Assembly (NCBI GenBank): GCA_020444475.1
Contig: JAHLKV010000002.1
Coordinates: forward strand, 558,001-622,000
Origin: a bacterium
GTDB lineage: Bacteria > Zixibacteria > MSB-5A5 > GN15 > FEB-12
Length of the DNA stretch: 64,000 nt
Reading direction: 5' to 3'
Shown here: positions 52,437-61,112 of the stretch, one piece after another
Position numbering within the stretch: the first letter of the stretch is position 1
How the letters are laid out: each line of letters opens with the position of its first letter
The notes under the pieces: generated by a model
What the model saw: only the letters and a program-made list of their open reading frames with translations
The model's database searches: none
Told to the model about the DNA's origin: nothing
Program-made: the position numbers and the translations under genes

Positions 52437-52491
52437 TAGGTCGGAACCCCCGTGGTTCCGACACGTCCGAACCGCAGGGGTTCGGACCTGC
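52437..52491. repeat. nested inverted repeat GGTTCGGA family, copy 1
   Basis: Two internal palindromes (TCGGAACCCCCGTGGTTCCGA-type and TCCGAACCGCAGGGGTTCGGA-type) inside outer arms GTAGGTC and GACCTGC. Related to the element at 60811-60874. It begins right after the carbamoyltransferase stop. Confidence 0.8.
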
Positions 52492-54227
52492 TAGTCCAGT
52501 CCCTTCTCGAACCGAAACCGTTCGATCAACTCCGGGCTGATCTCTCGTTTGTCTACAAGATACCGACCGAGCAGAAGCAGGTCAATACCACCCGAACAGA
52601 AGGTCGCAAACGCCTGTTCCGGCGTATGCACGATCGGGTGCCCTCTCAGGTTAAACGAGGTGTTCAGCAGCACCGCGACCCCGGTTTTTTGTTCGAACGC
52701 CTGCAACAGATCATAGACCAGCGCGTTGTCTTCGCGGGTGACGGTCTGGATGCGCGACGAATTGTCGACATGCGTCACCGCCGGAATCACCGACCGCTTA
52801 TTTTCGCGAACCGCGAAGTTGAACAGCATGTACGGCGAGTCGCTCTCGCAGTCGAAGTACTCCGAGACTTTCTCCTGCAGCACTACCGGCGCAAACGGAC
52901 GGAACGGCTCCCGGTATTTCACTGCGTTGTTGATCTGCTCTTTCATCCGGTTGTCGCGCGGATCGGCGAGAATCGACCGGAACCCTAACGCCCGCGGCCC
53001 GAACTCCATCGCACCGCGATAGACCGCAACGATCCTGCCTTCGCACACCTGCTCGACCATACGATCGATCAATTCATGATCACTCCCCACCGTGTACGGA
53101 ACGCCGTGCCGGTCGAGAAACTGCTCGATCTCGCTGTTGGCGAAGGACGGCCCGAGCGAGAAGAAGGACTGACGTTTTTTCCGTGGCGCGCCGAGCTTGT
53201 GCGACACATACAGCGCCGCCCCAACCGCACCACCGGCATCCCCCGAAGCCGGCTGGACGTAGATTTCGTCGTACAGGCCCTCTTTCAGCAGCAGACCGTT
53301 CGCCTTACAGTTGAGCGCCACCCCACCGGAGAGACACAGGCGGGGAAGATCGATTGTCTTGCGAACATTCGACGCCATCTTCAAGACGATCTTCTCGGTC
53401 ACGGCCTGAATCGACGCGGCTACATCCGAGGCAAACTGATCGGTTGGCGTTTCCGGGTCGCGGCGCGGCCGACCGAACAACCTCTCGAACCTCGCCCCGG
53501 TCATGCGAAGGCTGTGATGGTACGTGAAGTACTTCAGGTTAAGGTGAATCGAACCATCATCGTGAATAGTCACCAGCTCCCGTTCGATCAGCTCGGCGAA
53601 TCTCGGTTCGCCGTACGGCGCCAGCCCCATCACCTTGTATTCGGCGGAGTTTACCTGAAAACCGAGATAGTAGGTGAACGCCGAATACAGCAATCCGACC
53701 GAATGCGGATAGTCCATCTGCGCCTGCAGGCAGATCTCCGCGCCATTTCCAATACCATACGATGCGGTCGCCCACTCGCCGACACCGTCGATTGTTAGAA
53801 TCGCCGCTTTCTCGAACGGCGATGAGAAAAATGTCCCGGCCGCGTGCGACAAATGGTGCGGCAGAAAGAGCATCTCACCGTCGTACCCCAGCTCCTTGTG
53901 AATGACATGTTCGGTGAAGAGCTTGCGCCGAAGCCAGATCGGCATGGCGGCGAGGAAGGCGCGGTAAGAACGAAACGGTGTCGCGGTGTAGCCGACCAGG
54001 ATGCGGTCGAACTTCGTAAACGGCTTGTCGTAGAATGCGATGTAGTCAAGATCGTTGATTTCTATTCCGGCCCGCTCAAGACAGTACGCAACTGCCCCGC
54101 GCGGAATCTCCGGGTCATGTTTGATTCGGCTGAAGCGTTCTTCCGATGCAGCCGCGAGCAGTTCACCATCGACCGCGATAGCCGCCGCCGCATCGTGATA
54201 GAAACATGAGATGCCAAGTACCTTCAT
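52491..54227 (-). CDS. carbamoyltransferase, NodU/CmcH family
   Basis: 578 residues. N-terminal kinase-like (TsaD-like) domain beginning MKVLGISCFYHDAAAAI, with E-E-R-F-S-R-I-K-H, H-H-L-S-H-A-A-G and L-C-L-S-G-G-V-A-L-N-C; C-terminal domain with R-G-A-M-E-F-G-P-R-A-L-G-x-R-S-I-L-A-D-P and N-x-S-F-N-L-R-G-H-P-I-V. It transfers carbamoyl from carbamoyl phosphate to a hydroxyl of a sugar or natural product. Starts two bases after the SxtJ-like gene. Confidence 0.93.
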   Translation of the reverse strand: MKVLGISCFYHDAAAAIAVDGELLAAASEERFSRIKHDPEIPRGAVAYCLERAGIEINDLDYIAFYDKPFTKFDRILVGYTATPFRSYRAFLAAMPIWLRRKLFTEHVIHKELGYDGEMLFLPHHLSHAAGTFFSSPFEKAAILTIDGVGEWATASYGIGNGAEICLQAQMDYPHSVGLLYSAFTYYLGFQVNSAEYKVMGLAPYGEPRFAELIERELVTIHDDGSIHLNLKYFTYHHSLRMTGARFERLFGRPRRDPETPTDQFASDVAASIQAVTEKIVLKMASNVRKTIDLPRLCLSGGVALNCKANGLLLKEGLYDEIYVQPASGDAGGAVGAALYVSHKLGAPRKKRQSFFSLGPSFANSEIEQFLDRHGVPYTVGSDHELIDRMVEQVCEGRIVAVYRGAMEFGPRALGFRSILADPRDNRMKEQINNAVKYREPFRPFAPVVLQEKVSEYFDCESDSPYMLFNFAVRENKRSVIPAVTHVDNSSRIQTVTREDNALVYDLLQAFEQKTGVAVLLNTSFNLRGHPIVHTPEQAFATFCSGGIDLLLLGRYLVDKREISPELIERFRFEKGLD

Positions 54228-54229
54228 GT

Positions 54230-54475
54230 TCAGCTCTGTCGCTCCAGCGAATCCAGATCAGGGGAGCCATCGCGGACCGTCTGCCAGTTGCTCTCGGCTT
54301 TTCTCGCTTTTCGGCCTGTTCGAAGCGGGTCCCAGCCAAACAGCCGCATCACCGCTCCAAGCGGCGAGAGGATCAGGAAATAAAACAGCGTCAGCAGGAC
54401 CGCGGTATTCACCCGTCCGACCACCCGCGCGAACCGCATCCAGCCGTTCCAGATCTGTCTGAGAACCTTTTTCAT
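54230..54475 (-). CDS. SxtJ-like small membrane protein
   Basis: 81 residues with one or two hydrophobic segments (V-L-L-T-L-F-Y-F-L-I-L-S-P-L-G) and the R-L-F-G-W-D-P-L-R segment like the C-terminal half of SxtJ proteins, which accompany carbamoyltransferases. Usual SxtJ proteins are longer, so this is a short form. First gene of the cassette. Confidence 0.75.
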   Translation of the reverse strand: MKKVLRQIWNGWMRFARVVGRVNTAVLLTLFYFLILSPLGAVMRLFGWDPLRTGRKARKAESNWQTVRDGSPDLDSLERQS

Positions 54476-54568
54476 ACGCCTGTCGTTGTGTAACTACATG
54501 CGGACCATTATCATCTGCCGTAATATAGCGACCGAAGACCGGTCGCCGAACAATTTGCTGCTATCGCC

Positions 54569-55591
54569 ATGAATCTAGCGGGCAAAAAGATACTCGTCAC
54601 CGGCGCCGCCGGCTCGCTCGGCGGGCAGATCATCCGTGATCTGGCCGACCGCGGCCTCAGTCCGATCGCCCACGTCCGGGTCAGCTCCGACACCACCCAG
54701 ATAGACCGGCTGGGACTTGAAAAACGGACCGCCGATCTCCGCAACGGCCGGGAGCTGCTGGCGATCATGCAGGGGATCGATGCTGTCATCCACTGCGCTG
54801 CCCTGGTGGAGTTCCGGGCCGACCGCCTGACCCAGTTTACCGGCACCAACGTCATGGGGGCGCTCGACATGTACGAGGCTGCTCGTCGCTCCGGGGTCGA
54901 GCGGTTTGTCCATGTCTCCACCGTTGGGGCCGTGGGAGCACGCCCCCGCAACGGCGCTCCCGCGGGAGCACATGAGCGGGAACCGCTTACCGAAGAGCAC
55001 TCGTTCAACCTCGATCACCTCCGCATCCCCTATATAATGACCAAACGGGCCGCCGAAAACGAGCTGCTCAAGGTCACCGATCCGGCCTCCCCGGAGCTGG
55101 TGATCGTCAACCCTTCGATAATCCTCTCACCAACTTTCGGGGGACCCGATTTAGCCACCGTCCGCACCTACTTCAACCGCCTGTGGTTGCCGGACCTGGA
55201 CAACCTGCTGAACCTTGTCGATGTCCGCGATGTCTCTTCGGGGACGATAGCCGCGCTCCGGAAGGGGCGCCCCGGGCACCGCTATATCCTTGCCGGCGAT
55301 GATATTGAGGCCCGCGAGCTGGTTCTGATGGTTTCTCATCTCGTCGGCAAGACCCCGCATCTGGTTCGAATACCTCGATCGGTGATTGATTTGGCTGCTC
55401 GATTGTCGTTTTTCTGGGCTCGCCTTTCCAATCGGGGGCGGATCGGGTTCTACCCCGATCTCGTTCGAATGCTCGATTTTGACTGGACCTTCTCATCGGA
55501 AAAGGCCCGCCATGAGCTCGGTTATCAGAGCCGGGCGCTGCTTGTTTCGCTGTCGGATCTGCTCTCCTCACACTCTCACGGCCCATCGTAG
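54569..55591 (+). CDS. NAD(P)-dependent epimerase/dehydratase family protein
   Basis: 340 residues. Extended SDR with I-L-V-T-G-A-A-G-S-L-G-G at the start, H-V-S-T-V-G-A-V-G, and Y-I-M-T-K-R as the catalytic Tyr-x-x-x-Lys. Resembles the 3-beta-HSD-like or dihydroflavonol-reductase-like members; substrate not deducible. It diverges from the carbamoyltransferase cassette across about 90 bases. Confidence 0.87.
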   Translation: MNLAGKKILVTGAAGSLGGQIIRDLADRGLSPIAHVRVSSDTTQIDRLGLEKRTADLRNGRELLAIMQGIDAVIHCAALVEFRADRLTQFTGTNVMGALDMYEAARRSGVERFVHVSTVGAVGARPRNGAPAGAHEREPLTEEHSFNLDHLRIPYIMTKRAAENELLKVTDPASPELVIVNPSIILSPTFGGPDLATVRTYFNRLWLPDLDNLLNLVDVRDVSSGTIAALRKGRPGHRYILAGDDIEARELVLMVSHLVGKTPHLVRIPRSVIDLAARLSFFWARLSNRGRIGFYPDLVRMLDFDWTFSSEKARHELGYQSRALLVSLSDLLSSHSHGPS

Positions 55592-56075
55592 CTGGGAAAA
55601 CCTGCCATTTCGGCGGTTGATTTCCAGGGATCGGTTCTATTCCAGGGTGAAAAGGTACCCCAAACAGCCGATTTGTATACAGACGGTTTTTGTGAGCAGC
55701 AAATTGGTCCCAGAAAATACCACTTTTGTCAAAGGATGTCTTGACAATCCGTAACCACTGACTATATTTACGTTTAGCGATTAACGGGTCTTCTATCATT
55801 CAGTTTCTAGTACTCCACTTGAGCAAGTGTTTTGGTCATTTGTTGACGGCGAGCTATGGCTTAGTGCCACAAGCAGCCTTTATGTGTGTCGGGCCAGAAC
55901 ATGAAAGGTCTTGAACAGCAACGAATTACTTGCGATGATACAATCCCCAACGCGGGTGTGGGGCGTCGAGCCTTTCACGTAAAATCATGACGAGGTAATT
56001 CGCAGTAGACTTAAATTTTGAAAAGACAAAAGATGACAGGTAGACAGAAAGAGAACGAGAACGAGAGGTACAATT
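55592..56075. other. long upstream region of the dockerin-type secreted protein gene
   Basis: No gene is supported. A good sigma-70-like promoter lies at 55741-55768 and leaves a leader of about 300 bases. The leader contains a complementary pair (GAAAGGTCTTGAA near 55900 and CGAGCCTTTCAC near 55968) and a CCCCAACGCGGGTGTGGGG hairpin near 55947, so a structured leader is possible. Confidence 0.5.
55741..55768 (+). promoter_or_regulatory. candidate sigma-70-like promoter
   Basis: TTGACA at 55741-55746 and TATATT at 55763-55768, spaced by 16 bases. Confidence 0.5.
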
Positions 56076-58754
56076 ATGGCGAACTGTAGAAAGATAGCTA
56101 CATTTCTTCTGGCAATCGTGCTGGTGTTTGGAATGACGGCTGTCGTTTTTGCCGACAAGGAGCCGGTCGATAACGGTCCCAAGTCGGTCAATCCTCTCTT
56201 CCAGCGTCCAGGTACCGGTGAGCTAATCAAGGACCTGGATCTGTATACTGAGGACGGCAAAGTCGCTCCGCCGAAGACTGCCGATGCACAGCGGGCCATC
56301 CCGGCATCGACTATCCTCGGCGAGGACTTTGAGACGGCTGTGCCGCCGACCGGGTGGACCGTGGTCAACACGAACCCGAACGGCGCCGATTTCAACTGGC
56401 ACCAGTCGTTTGATGCTTCCTACAGCGGGTTTGCCAGCGCCGAAGTCCTTTATGACGACCTCCTCGGCCTTCAGGACGAATGGCTGGCGACTCCGGTGAT
56501 GGATCTCACGGGAACAACGCCGGCTGACCTGCGGGTCGATTTCGCGGTCTTCATGAGCTACTACTGGTCGGTCAGCCCGAATGACAACTACGACCTGGAG
56601 CTGTGGATTTCGACCGACGGCGGTGCGACCTTCCCGACCCTGCTGTGGAGCGAGGATGATCTCGGTGTCTTCACCAGCTTCGTCTGGATTCCCGTCACCG
56701 TATCGCTTGGCGCGTACGCCGGTGAAACCAGTGTCGTGCTGGCGTGGCGCTATTATGGTGCCGACGGCGCCCAGGCCGCGATCGATCTCGTCAATGTCAA
56801 CGATGATCCGCCGCCGGTGGGTCGTTGCTGCTACGGCGATCCTTTCTCTCCGTCGTGCTCCGATGAGACCGAGGCCGACTGTGATCTGCTGGGTGGCACG
56901 TGGGATGAGACCCTGAGCTGTGGCACCGATCCGTGCCCGATCGCCGGACTCGGCGACGACTGCTCCGCTCCGATCACGTTCGCGATCGGCACCGCCGATC
57001 TGCCGTACACCATCGCCAACCAGACGAACTGCGGTCACGCCAACAGCTACAGCAGCACCTGTCTGGGTTCCTATGATGGCGGCGAAGATGTTATCATCGA
57101 ACTGCAGGTGCTCGACGACATGAGCGTTACCCTGACTCTCGACCCGAAGGGGACGACCTGGTCGGGTATGCTGATCGACGGCGCCTGCCCGCCCAATGCG
57201 ACCACCTGTATCGGTACTGTCACCGGCTCGAGCGGCTCACCGAAGTCGATCGTCAATGTGCCGCTGACCGCCGGTACGTATTATATCATGGTCGATACCT
57301 GGCCGACCCCGAACTGCATCCCCGACTTCGATATCACGATCGAAGAGGTTGCCGGCGCCCCGGCCAACGACCTGTGTGCTGATGCCGAAGCTATCGGTGA
57401 AGTGGTGGATCTGCCGTTCTCGACGGTGTCCGCCGGCAACGATGGCGGTGGCACCTGTATGACCTCCCCGAACATCTGGTACGTCTACACCCCGAGCGTC
57501 ACCGGTAACGCCACGATCAGCCTCTGCGGCTCCTCGTACGATACCAAGATGGCTGTGTATGACGGCTACTCCTGCAGCCCGCTGCCGACCCAGCTCGCCT
57601 GTAACGACGACGCCTGTGGTCTGCAGTCCGAGATCCTGATCCCGGTGGTTGCCGGTCAGCAGTACCTGATCGAGGTCGGTGGTTACTCGTCCAACGTCGG
57701 CGACGGCATTCTGAATGTTTCAGTCTGTGCCCCGCCGGCCAACGACAACTGTGAAGACGCCGTCGTCCAGACCACCTTCCCGGCGGTCGTCAACGGCGAC
57801 AACACCTGCGCATCCAACCAGTGCGCGTCGTTCCCCGGCAACCATGTCTGGGAAGCCTTCACGATCACCGGTGATGCCAGCGTGACGATCTCCTACGAAG
57901 GCACCTCGCCGGCGTTCCAGAACGCCTGGTTGAACCTGGCTACGGATTGCCCGTGCTCCGACTTCACCTACGCCGGTGCATACACCTTTGCCGGCGACGG
58001 TAACGTCGTGATCAACTGGGCCTGCCTCAAGCCCGGCACTTACTACTACCCGGTGCTCGAGGAGCCAGGTGCTTCCGGACCGTACACGCTGACGATCGAC
58101 GTTGACTACTATGTCGATGGTTGCTACTGTCCTGCGGCGTCGAACTCGGCCGCCTATGAGTACATCTCGCGTGTGGAACTGGTAGATATCGACAACGCGT
58201 CGGGCGCCAGCTTCTACACCGACTACACGGCGCTCCAGACGACGCTGTATATCGGCCGCGACTACCAGATCACGGTCGAAAACGGCAGCGGCTACTCGTC
58301 CGACGAGCTGTGGCTGTACATTGACTGGAACAACGACTTCGACTTCGACGATGCCGGTGAGGCGATCTCGACTGCCGGTTCGCCTGGGTTCGGTCCGTAC
58401 ACTGCGACTCTGAACCCGCCGGTTGGTGCTGTGGAAGTCCCGACCCGTATGCGTGTCCGCCTGCTCGACGGTTCCTTCAACGCCCCGAGCCCGTGCGGCA
58501 ACACTTCCTACGGTGAGGTCGAGGACTACACGCTGGTCGTTGACAGTTATGTCTGCGGCGATGCCAACGGTGACGAAGTTCTGGATATGTCCGATGTCAT
58601 GTACCTGATCGATTACCTGTTCAACTACGGTCCCGCTCCGGTTCCGTATTTCGCGGGTGATTGCACGGGTGACGATATCGTCGACATCGCCGACGTCGTC
58701 TACCTGGCCGCCCACCTCTTCCATGGTGGCGCCGCGCCGGTCTGCCCGTTCTAA
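56076..58754 (+). CDS. large secreted protein with GEVED and dockerin-like C-terminus
   Basis: 892 residues. Signal peptide (about 1-27). Jelly-roll-like N-terminal domain with F-E-T-A-V-P-P-T-G-W; a cysteine-rich module near 250 (G-R-C-C-Y-G-D and following cysteines); two pre-peptidase-C-like beta domains (about 285-430 and 430-560); another beta domain; a GEVED domain near 750-825 (D-W-N-N-D-F-D-F and Y-G-E-V-E-D-Y); and two Ca-binding dockerin-like repeats at the end (D-A-N-G-D-E-V-L-D-M-S-D and D-C-T-G-D-D-I-V-D-I-A-D). An extracellular or surface protein. No cohesin was seen in the window. A terminator follows. Confidence 0.85.
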   Translation: MANCRKIATFLLAIVLVFGMTAVVFADKEPVDNGPKSVNPLFQRPGTGELIKDLDLYTEDGKVAPPKTADAQRAIPASTILGEDFETAVPPTGWTVVNTNPNGADFNWHQSFDASYSGFASAEVLYDDLLGLQDEWLATPVMDLTGTTPADLRVDFAVFMSYYWSVSPNDNYDLELWISTDGGATFPTLLWSEDDLGVFTSFVWIPVTVSLGAYAGETSVVLAWRYYGADGAQAAIDLVNVNDDPPPVGRCCYGDPFSPSCSDETEADCDLLGGTWDETLSCGTDPCPIAGLGDDCSAPITFAIGTADLPYTIANQTNCGHANSYSSTCLGSYDGGEDVIIELQVLDDMSVTLTLDPKGTTWSGMLIDGACPPNATTCIGTVTGSSGSPKSIVNVPLTAGTYYIMVDTWPTPNCIPDFDITIEEVAGAPANDLCADAEAIGEVVDLPFSTVSAGNDGGGTCMTSPNIWYVYTPSVTGNATISLCGSSYDTKMAVYDGYSCSPLPTQLACNDDACGLQSEILIPVVAGQQYLIEVGGYSSNVGDGILNVSVCAPPANDNCEDAVVQTTFPAVVNGDNTCASNQCASFPGNHVWEAFTITGDASVTISYEGTSPAFQNAWLNLATDCPCSDFTYAGAYTFAGDGNVVINWACLKPGTYYYPVLEEPGASGPYTLTIDVDYYVDGCYCPAASNSAAYEYISRVELVDIDNASGASFYTDYTALQTTLYIGRDYQITVENGSGYSSDELWLYIDWNNDFDFDDAGEAISTAGSPGFGPYTATLNPPVGAVEVPTRMRVRLLDGSFNAPSPCGNTSYGEVEDYTLVVDSYVCGDANGDEVLDMSDVMYLIDYLFNYGPAPVPYFAGDCTGDDIVDIADVVYLAAHLFHGGAAPVCPF

Positions 58755-58791
58755 GACGATCGCAGATTTGCGATAGGTAAGGGACAATACA

Positions 58792-58827
58792 GCCGCCCGC
58801 TTCATCGCCGAAGCGGGCGGCTTCTTT
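58792..58827 (+). terminator. terminator of the dockerin-type gene
   Basis: Perfect 12-bp stem (GCCGCCCGCTTC with GAAGCGGGCGGC) and TTCTTT tail, 38 bases after the stop. Confidence 0.9.
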
Positions 58828-58898
58828 ATGCGTCCCAGTGCAGCCCTGGTTGGTGTAGTTGGCCGCTGTGAGGAGCGTCGGGGAAACGTAACTTCGTT

Positions 58899-58961
58899 GT
58901 ACAAGCCTGTCCCTGTGTCAGTTACAGCGAAATGGGTTTGTTTTGTCATTTTTTAGGTTCG
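58899..58961 (+). repeat. dispersed 41-bp identical element, copy 2
   Basis: Bases 58921-58961 equal 2856-2896 exactly. Upstream similarity (GTACAAG and CTGTGTCAG) is also shared. The two lie 56 kb apart in gene-free DNA. Confidence 0.8.
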
Positions 58962-59079
58962 AAATTTCTCTTTTCCCTCCTTTTGGTGCGAATGAGCACC
59001 GCTCTCAAACATATGTCCTCTACAGAGGCGACTGAAATCCTGATTGCCTGCGATGTGGTAGTGAAAGTGTGGTGAAGCG

Positions 59080-59120
59080 GCGTCACATGTCGTCCGCTCC
59101 CGCGGACTAGCATGTGACGC
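59080..59120. repeat. GTCGT...CTAGC hairpin, copy 1
   Basis: Outer stem GCGTCACATG with CATGTGACGC encloses TCGTCCGCTC...GGACTAG. The copy at 61631-61679 has a different outer stem and a similar interior. It lies about 130 bases upstream of the FG-GAP protein gene. Confidence 0.75.
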
Positions 59121-59251
59121 AACAGCCGGGGTCTGTATCGAGTAGCCCACTCGTCTCGGGTGGGTGTCAAAGACGGTGCTGACAATTGGCCTTGTTACAA
59201 ACGGTCACGCGCTCTATCTTTGAGAAGAACACCAAACTCCCGGGGGAGTGC

Positions 59252-60802
59252 ATGACCGTCCGCATAGCTGCTTTTGTCGTCGTCTGCTGTCTGCTACCGT
59301 TTGTAAACACGCACGCCCAAGAGCCGCAGTTCCTCGGGAAGATAGTCTCCGATACCATCAATTCATCATTCGGCCGCAGAGTACTTCCAATGGGCGACCA
59401 GAATGGTGACGGGTTTGCTGATTTGTTGGTTTACGACAACAGGGGTTTCTTCAGTCTATTCCTGGGCGGAGAGTCCGTGTCTAACCTCGTGTCGTTCCGA
59501 GCTACCAACCAGACGATTCCGTTTGGCAACAGTTTTGACGCCAATCAGGATGGATATCGAGATTGGGCGGTGCATGGAGGTGGGAGAGGAATCCGAGTTT
59601 ACTTCGGCGGCCCAATAATTGATGACTCTGTCGACTGGTGGTTTTGGGAGGATACTCTTAGTGGCTTCACGTTGTTCCAGGATGTAACATCCGACATCAA
59701 CAACGATGGGAGAAGAGAGCTTGTCTCCAACTACTATTCTCCAGGAAAGGACCGTCTCCTGTTCTTCGAATTGTCACTACCGTGGGATAGTCTGTACGAT
59801 TTCTCAATCGGCATTCCTCAGACAATGACAGATCATCGACAGTTCGCTGACCAATTTGCGCTCGGCGATTTCAATGGCGATGGATTCCAGGATATCGCGA
59901 CCAATGCAAAACCAAAAATCTCAGATACACCGGCTGCGGTCTGCATCTTCTACGGTGGTCCTGCCTTTGATACCCTGGTGGATCTCACTATTTATCGACC
60001 AGGAGGTTACGTTGTTGGCTCCGACAATTTTGGGGCAGAAGTGCTCCTTTGTCCCGGCGACTTGAACGCCGATGGGTGGGACGACCTGGTGATTGGCAGT
60101 AGTCACGCCGGCGATGACTCGCTGACATTCGTCTTTTTCGGTGGGCCGTCATTGGACACGATTCCGGATGTGACCATAGCAGAGTATGTCGGCTTGATGC
60201 ACTCCGCTGGCGATGTCAACAACGACGGTGCTCTGGACCTCATTTCGAGTCTTCCACTCTCATGGATCGGCGGACTTCATGTCCAGTTGTATTACGGTGG
60301 CGCAGATATCGACAGTATTCCTGACTGGGAGATACGGGGTGCAGATCTGCCCGGATTGAACAGCCACATTGGTATGGACGTCACAGGCATTGGTGACTAC
60401 AACGGCGACGGTATCGATGATTTCGCCTTCTCCACCATCGACAATCAGACGGGAACAGTGTGGATCTACGCCGGATTCGACGGCTCTACCGATGCCGGCG
60501 GCGGCGGGGGAGTGGTCCTGCCGGTTGATTTCCAGTTGTACCAGAACTATCCCAACCCGTTCAATCCAACGACCACCATTGCTTTCCAACTTCCCGTCAA
60601 ATCACATGTCGAGATCGATGTCTTCAACGTCCTCGGCCGACGGGTCACGACGATCGTTTCTGCCGAATTTCCGGCCGGGTCACATTCGGTCGTATGGGAT
60701 GGCACGGACGCTGCGGGTGATGACGTCGCCAGCGGCGTGTATGTGTATCGTCTGACGGCCGGGGAGGCGGTTTTGTCGCGGAAGATGGTGCTGGCGCGGT
60801 AG
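59252..60802 (+). CDS. secreted FG-GAP repeat protein with FlgD-like C-terminal domain
   Basis: 516 residues. Signal peptide (MTVRIAAFVVVCCLLPFVNTHA), then about six FG-GAP/integrin-alpha-like repeats marked by D-x-N-x-D-G-x-x-D (D-Q-N-G-D-G-F-A-D, D-F-N-G-D-G-F-Q-D, D-L-N-A-D-G-W-D-D, D-V-N-N-D-G-A-L-D, D-Y-N-G-D-G-I-D-D), which fold as a Ca-binding beta-propeller. The last 90 residues start at Y-Q-N-Y-P-N-P-F-N-P and form the FlgD Ig-like domain that resembles type IX sorting domains. The ATG has GGGGGAG upstream. Confidence 0.85.
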   Translation: MTVRIAAFVVVCCLLPFVNTHAQEPQFLGKIVSDTINSSFGRRVLPMGDQNGDGFADLLVYDNRGFFSLFLGGESVSNLVSFRATNQTIPFGNSFDANQDGYRDWAVHGGGRGIRVYFGGPIIDDSVDWWFWEDTLSGFTLFQDVTSDINNDGRRELVSNYYSPGKDRLLFFELSLPWDSLYDFSIGIPQTMTDHRQFADQFALGDFNGDGFQDIATNAKPKISDTPAAVCIFYGGPAFDTLVDLTIYRPGGYVVGSDNFGAEVLLCPGDLNADGWDDLVIGSSHAGDDSLTFVFFGGPSLDTIPDVTIAEYVGLMHSAGDVNNDGALDLISSLPLSWIGGLHVQLYYGGADIDSIPDWEIRGADLPGLNSHIGMDVTGIGDYNGDGIDDFAFSTIDNQTGTVWIYAGFDGSTDAGGGGGVVLPVDFQLYQNYPNPFNPTTTIAFQLPVKSHVEIDVFNVLGRRVTTIVSAEFPAGSHSVVWDGTDAAGDDVASGVYVYRLTAGEAVLSRKMVLAR

Positions 60803-60810
60803 GGAGTCCT

Positions 60811-60874
60811 GTAGGTCCGAACCCCTGTGGTTCGGACTTGGTCAATGGCGGAACCACAGGGGTTCCGACCTACG
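60811..60874. repeat. GTAGGTC...GACCTAC inverted repeat, GGTTCGGA family copy 2
   Basis: Arm GTAGGTCCGAACCCCTGTGG pairs with CCACAGGGGTTCCGACCTAC with few mismatches, about 24 bases apart. It begins eight bases after the FG-GAP gene stop and may end its transcript. Confidence 0.8.
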
Positions 60875-60903
60875 AAACGAGTTGATTGTAGCGACATGCG
60901 CCG

Positions 60904-61104
60904 TCAGCACCGGTCGCTCGGATTGCACGGGATAACGTGTCGGGAACGGCAATCGCGACCGGAGCTGACCTACAAGATTTTCGCCGGAGTGACAGACTCC
61001 GTCTGTCCGTATCATGGCACGTCTGAGGACAGACATACCCTACAAACTGCACCTCGGCACGCCTGAGGACAGACATGCCCTACAAACGGTATTTCGTCTG
61101 CGGG
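60904..61104. repeat. GTCAGC/GCTGAC hairpin (copy 3) and AGGA-loop hairpins
   Basis: GTCAGCACCGGTCGC at 60904 pairs with GCGACCGGAGCTGAC ending at about 60971, in the opposite orientation to copies 1 and 2. AGGA-loop hairpins follow at 61016-61039 and 61056-61079, and a CGTCTG/CAGACG stem near 61095. Together with 60811-60874 they fill the gap between convergent genes. Confidence 0.75.
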
Positions 61105-61112
61105 CAGACGTG

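Noticed and set aside
57720..58949. 409-codon minus-strand frame opposite the dockerin-type gene
   Set aside because: Runs antisense through the Ca-binding repeats and a terminator; Val/Arg/Asp-rich shadow.
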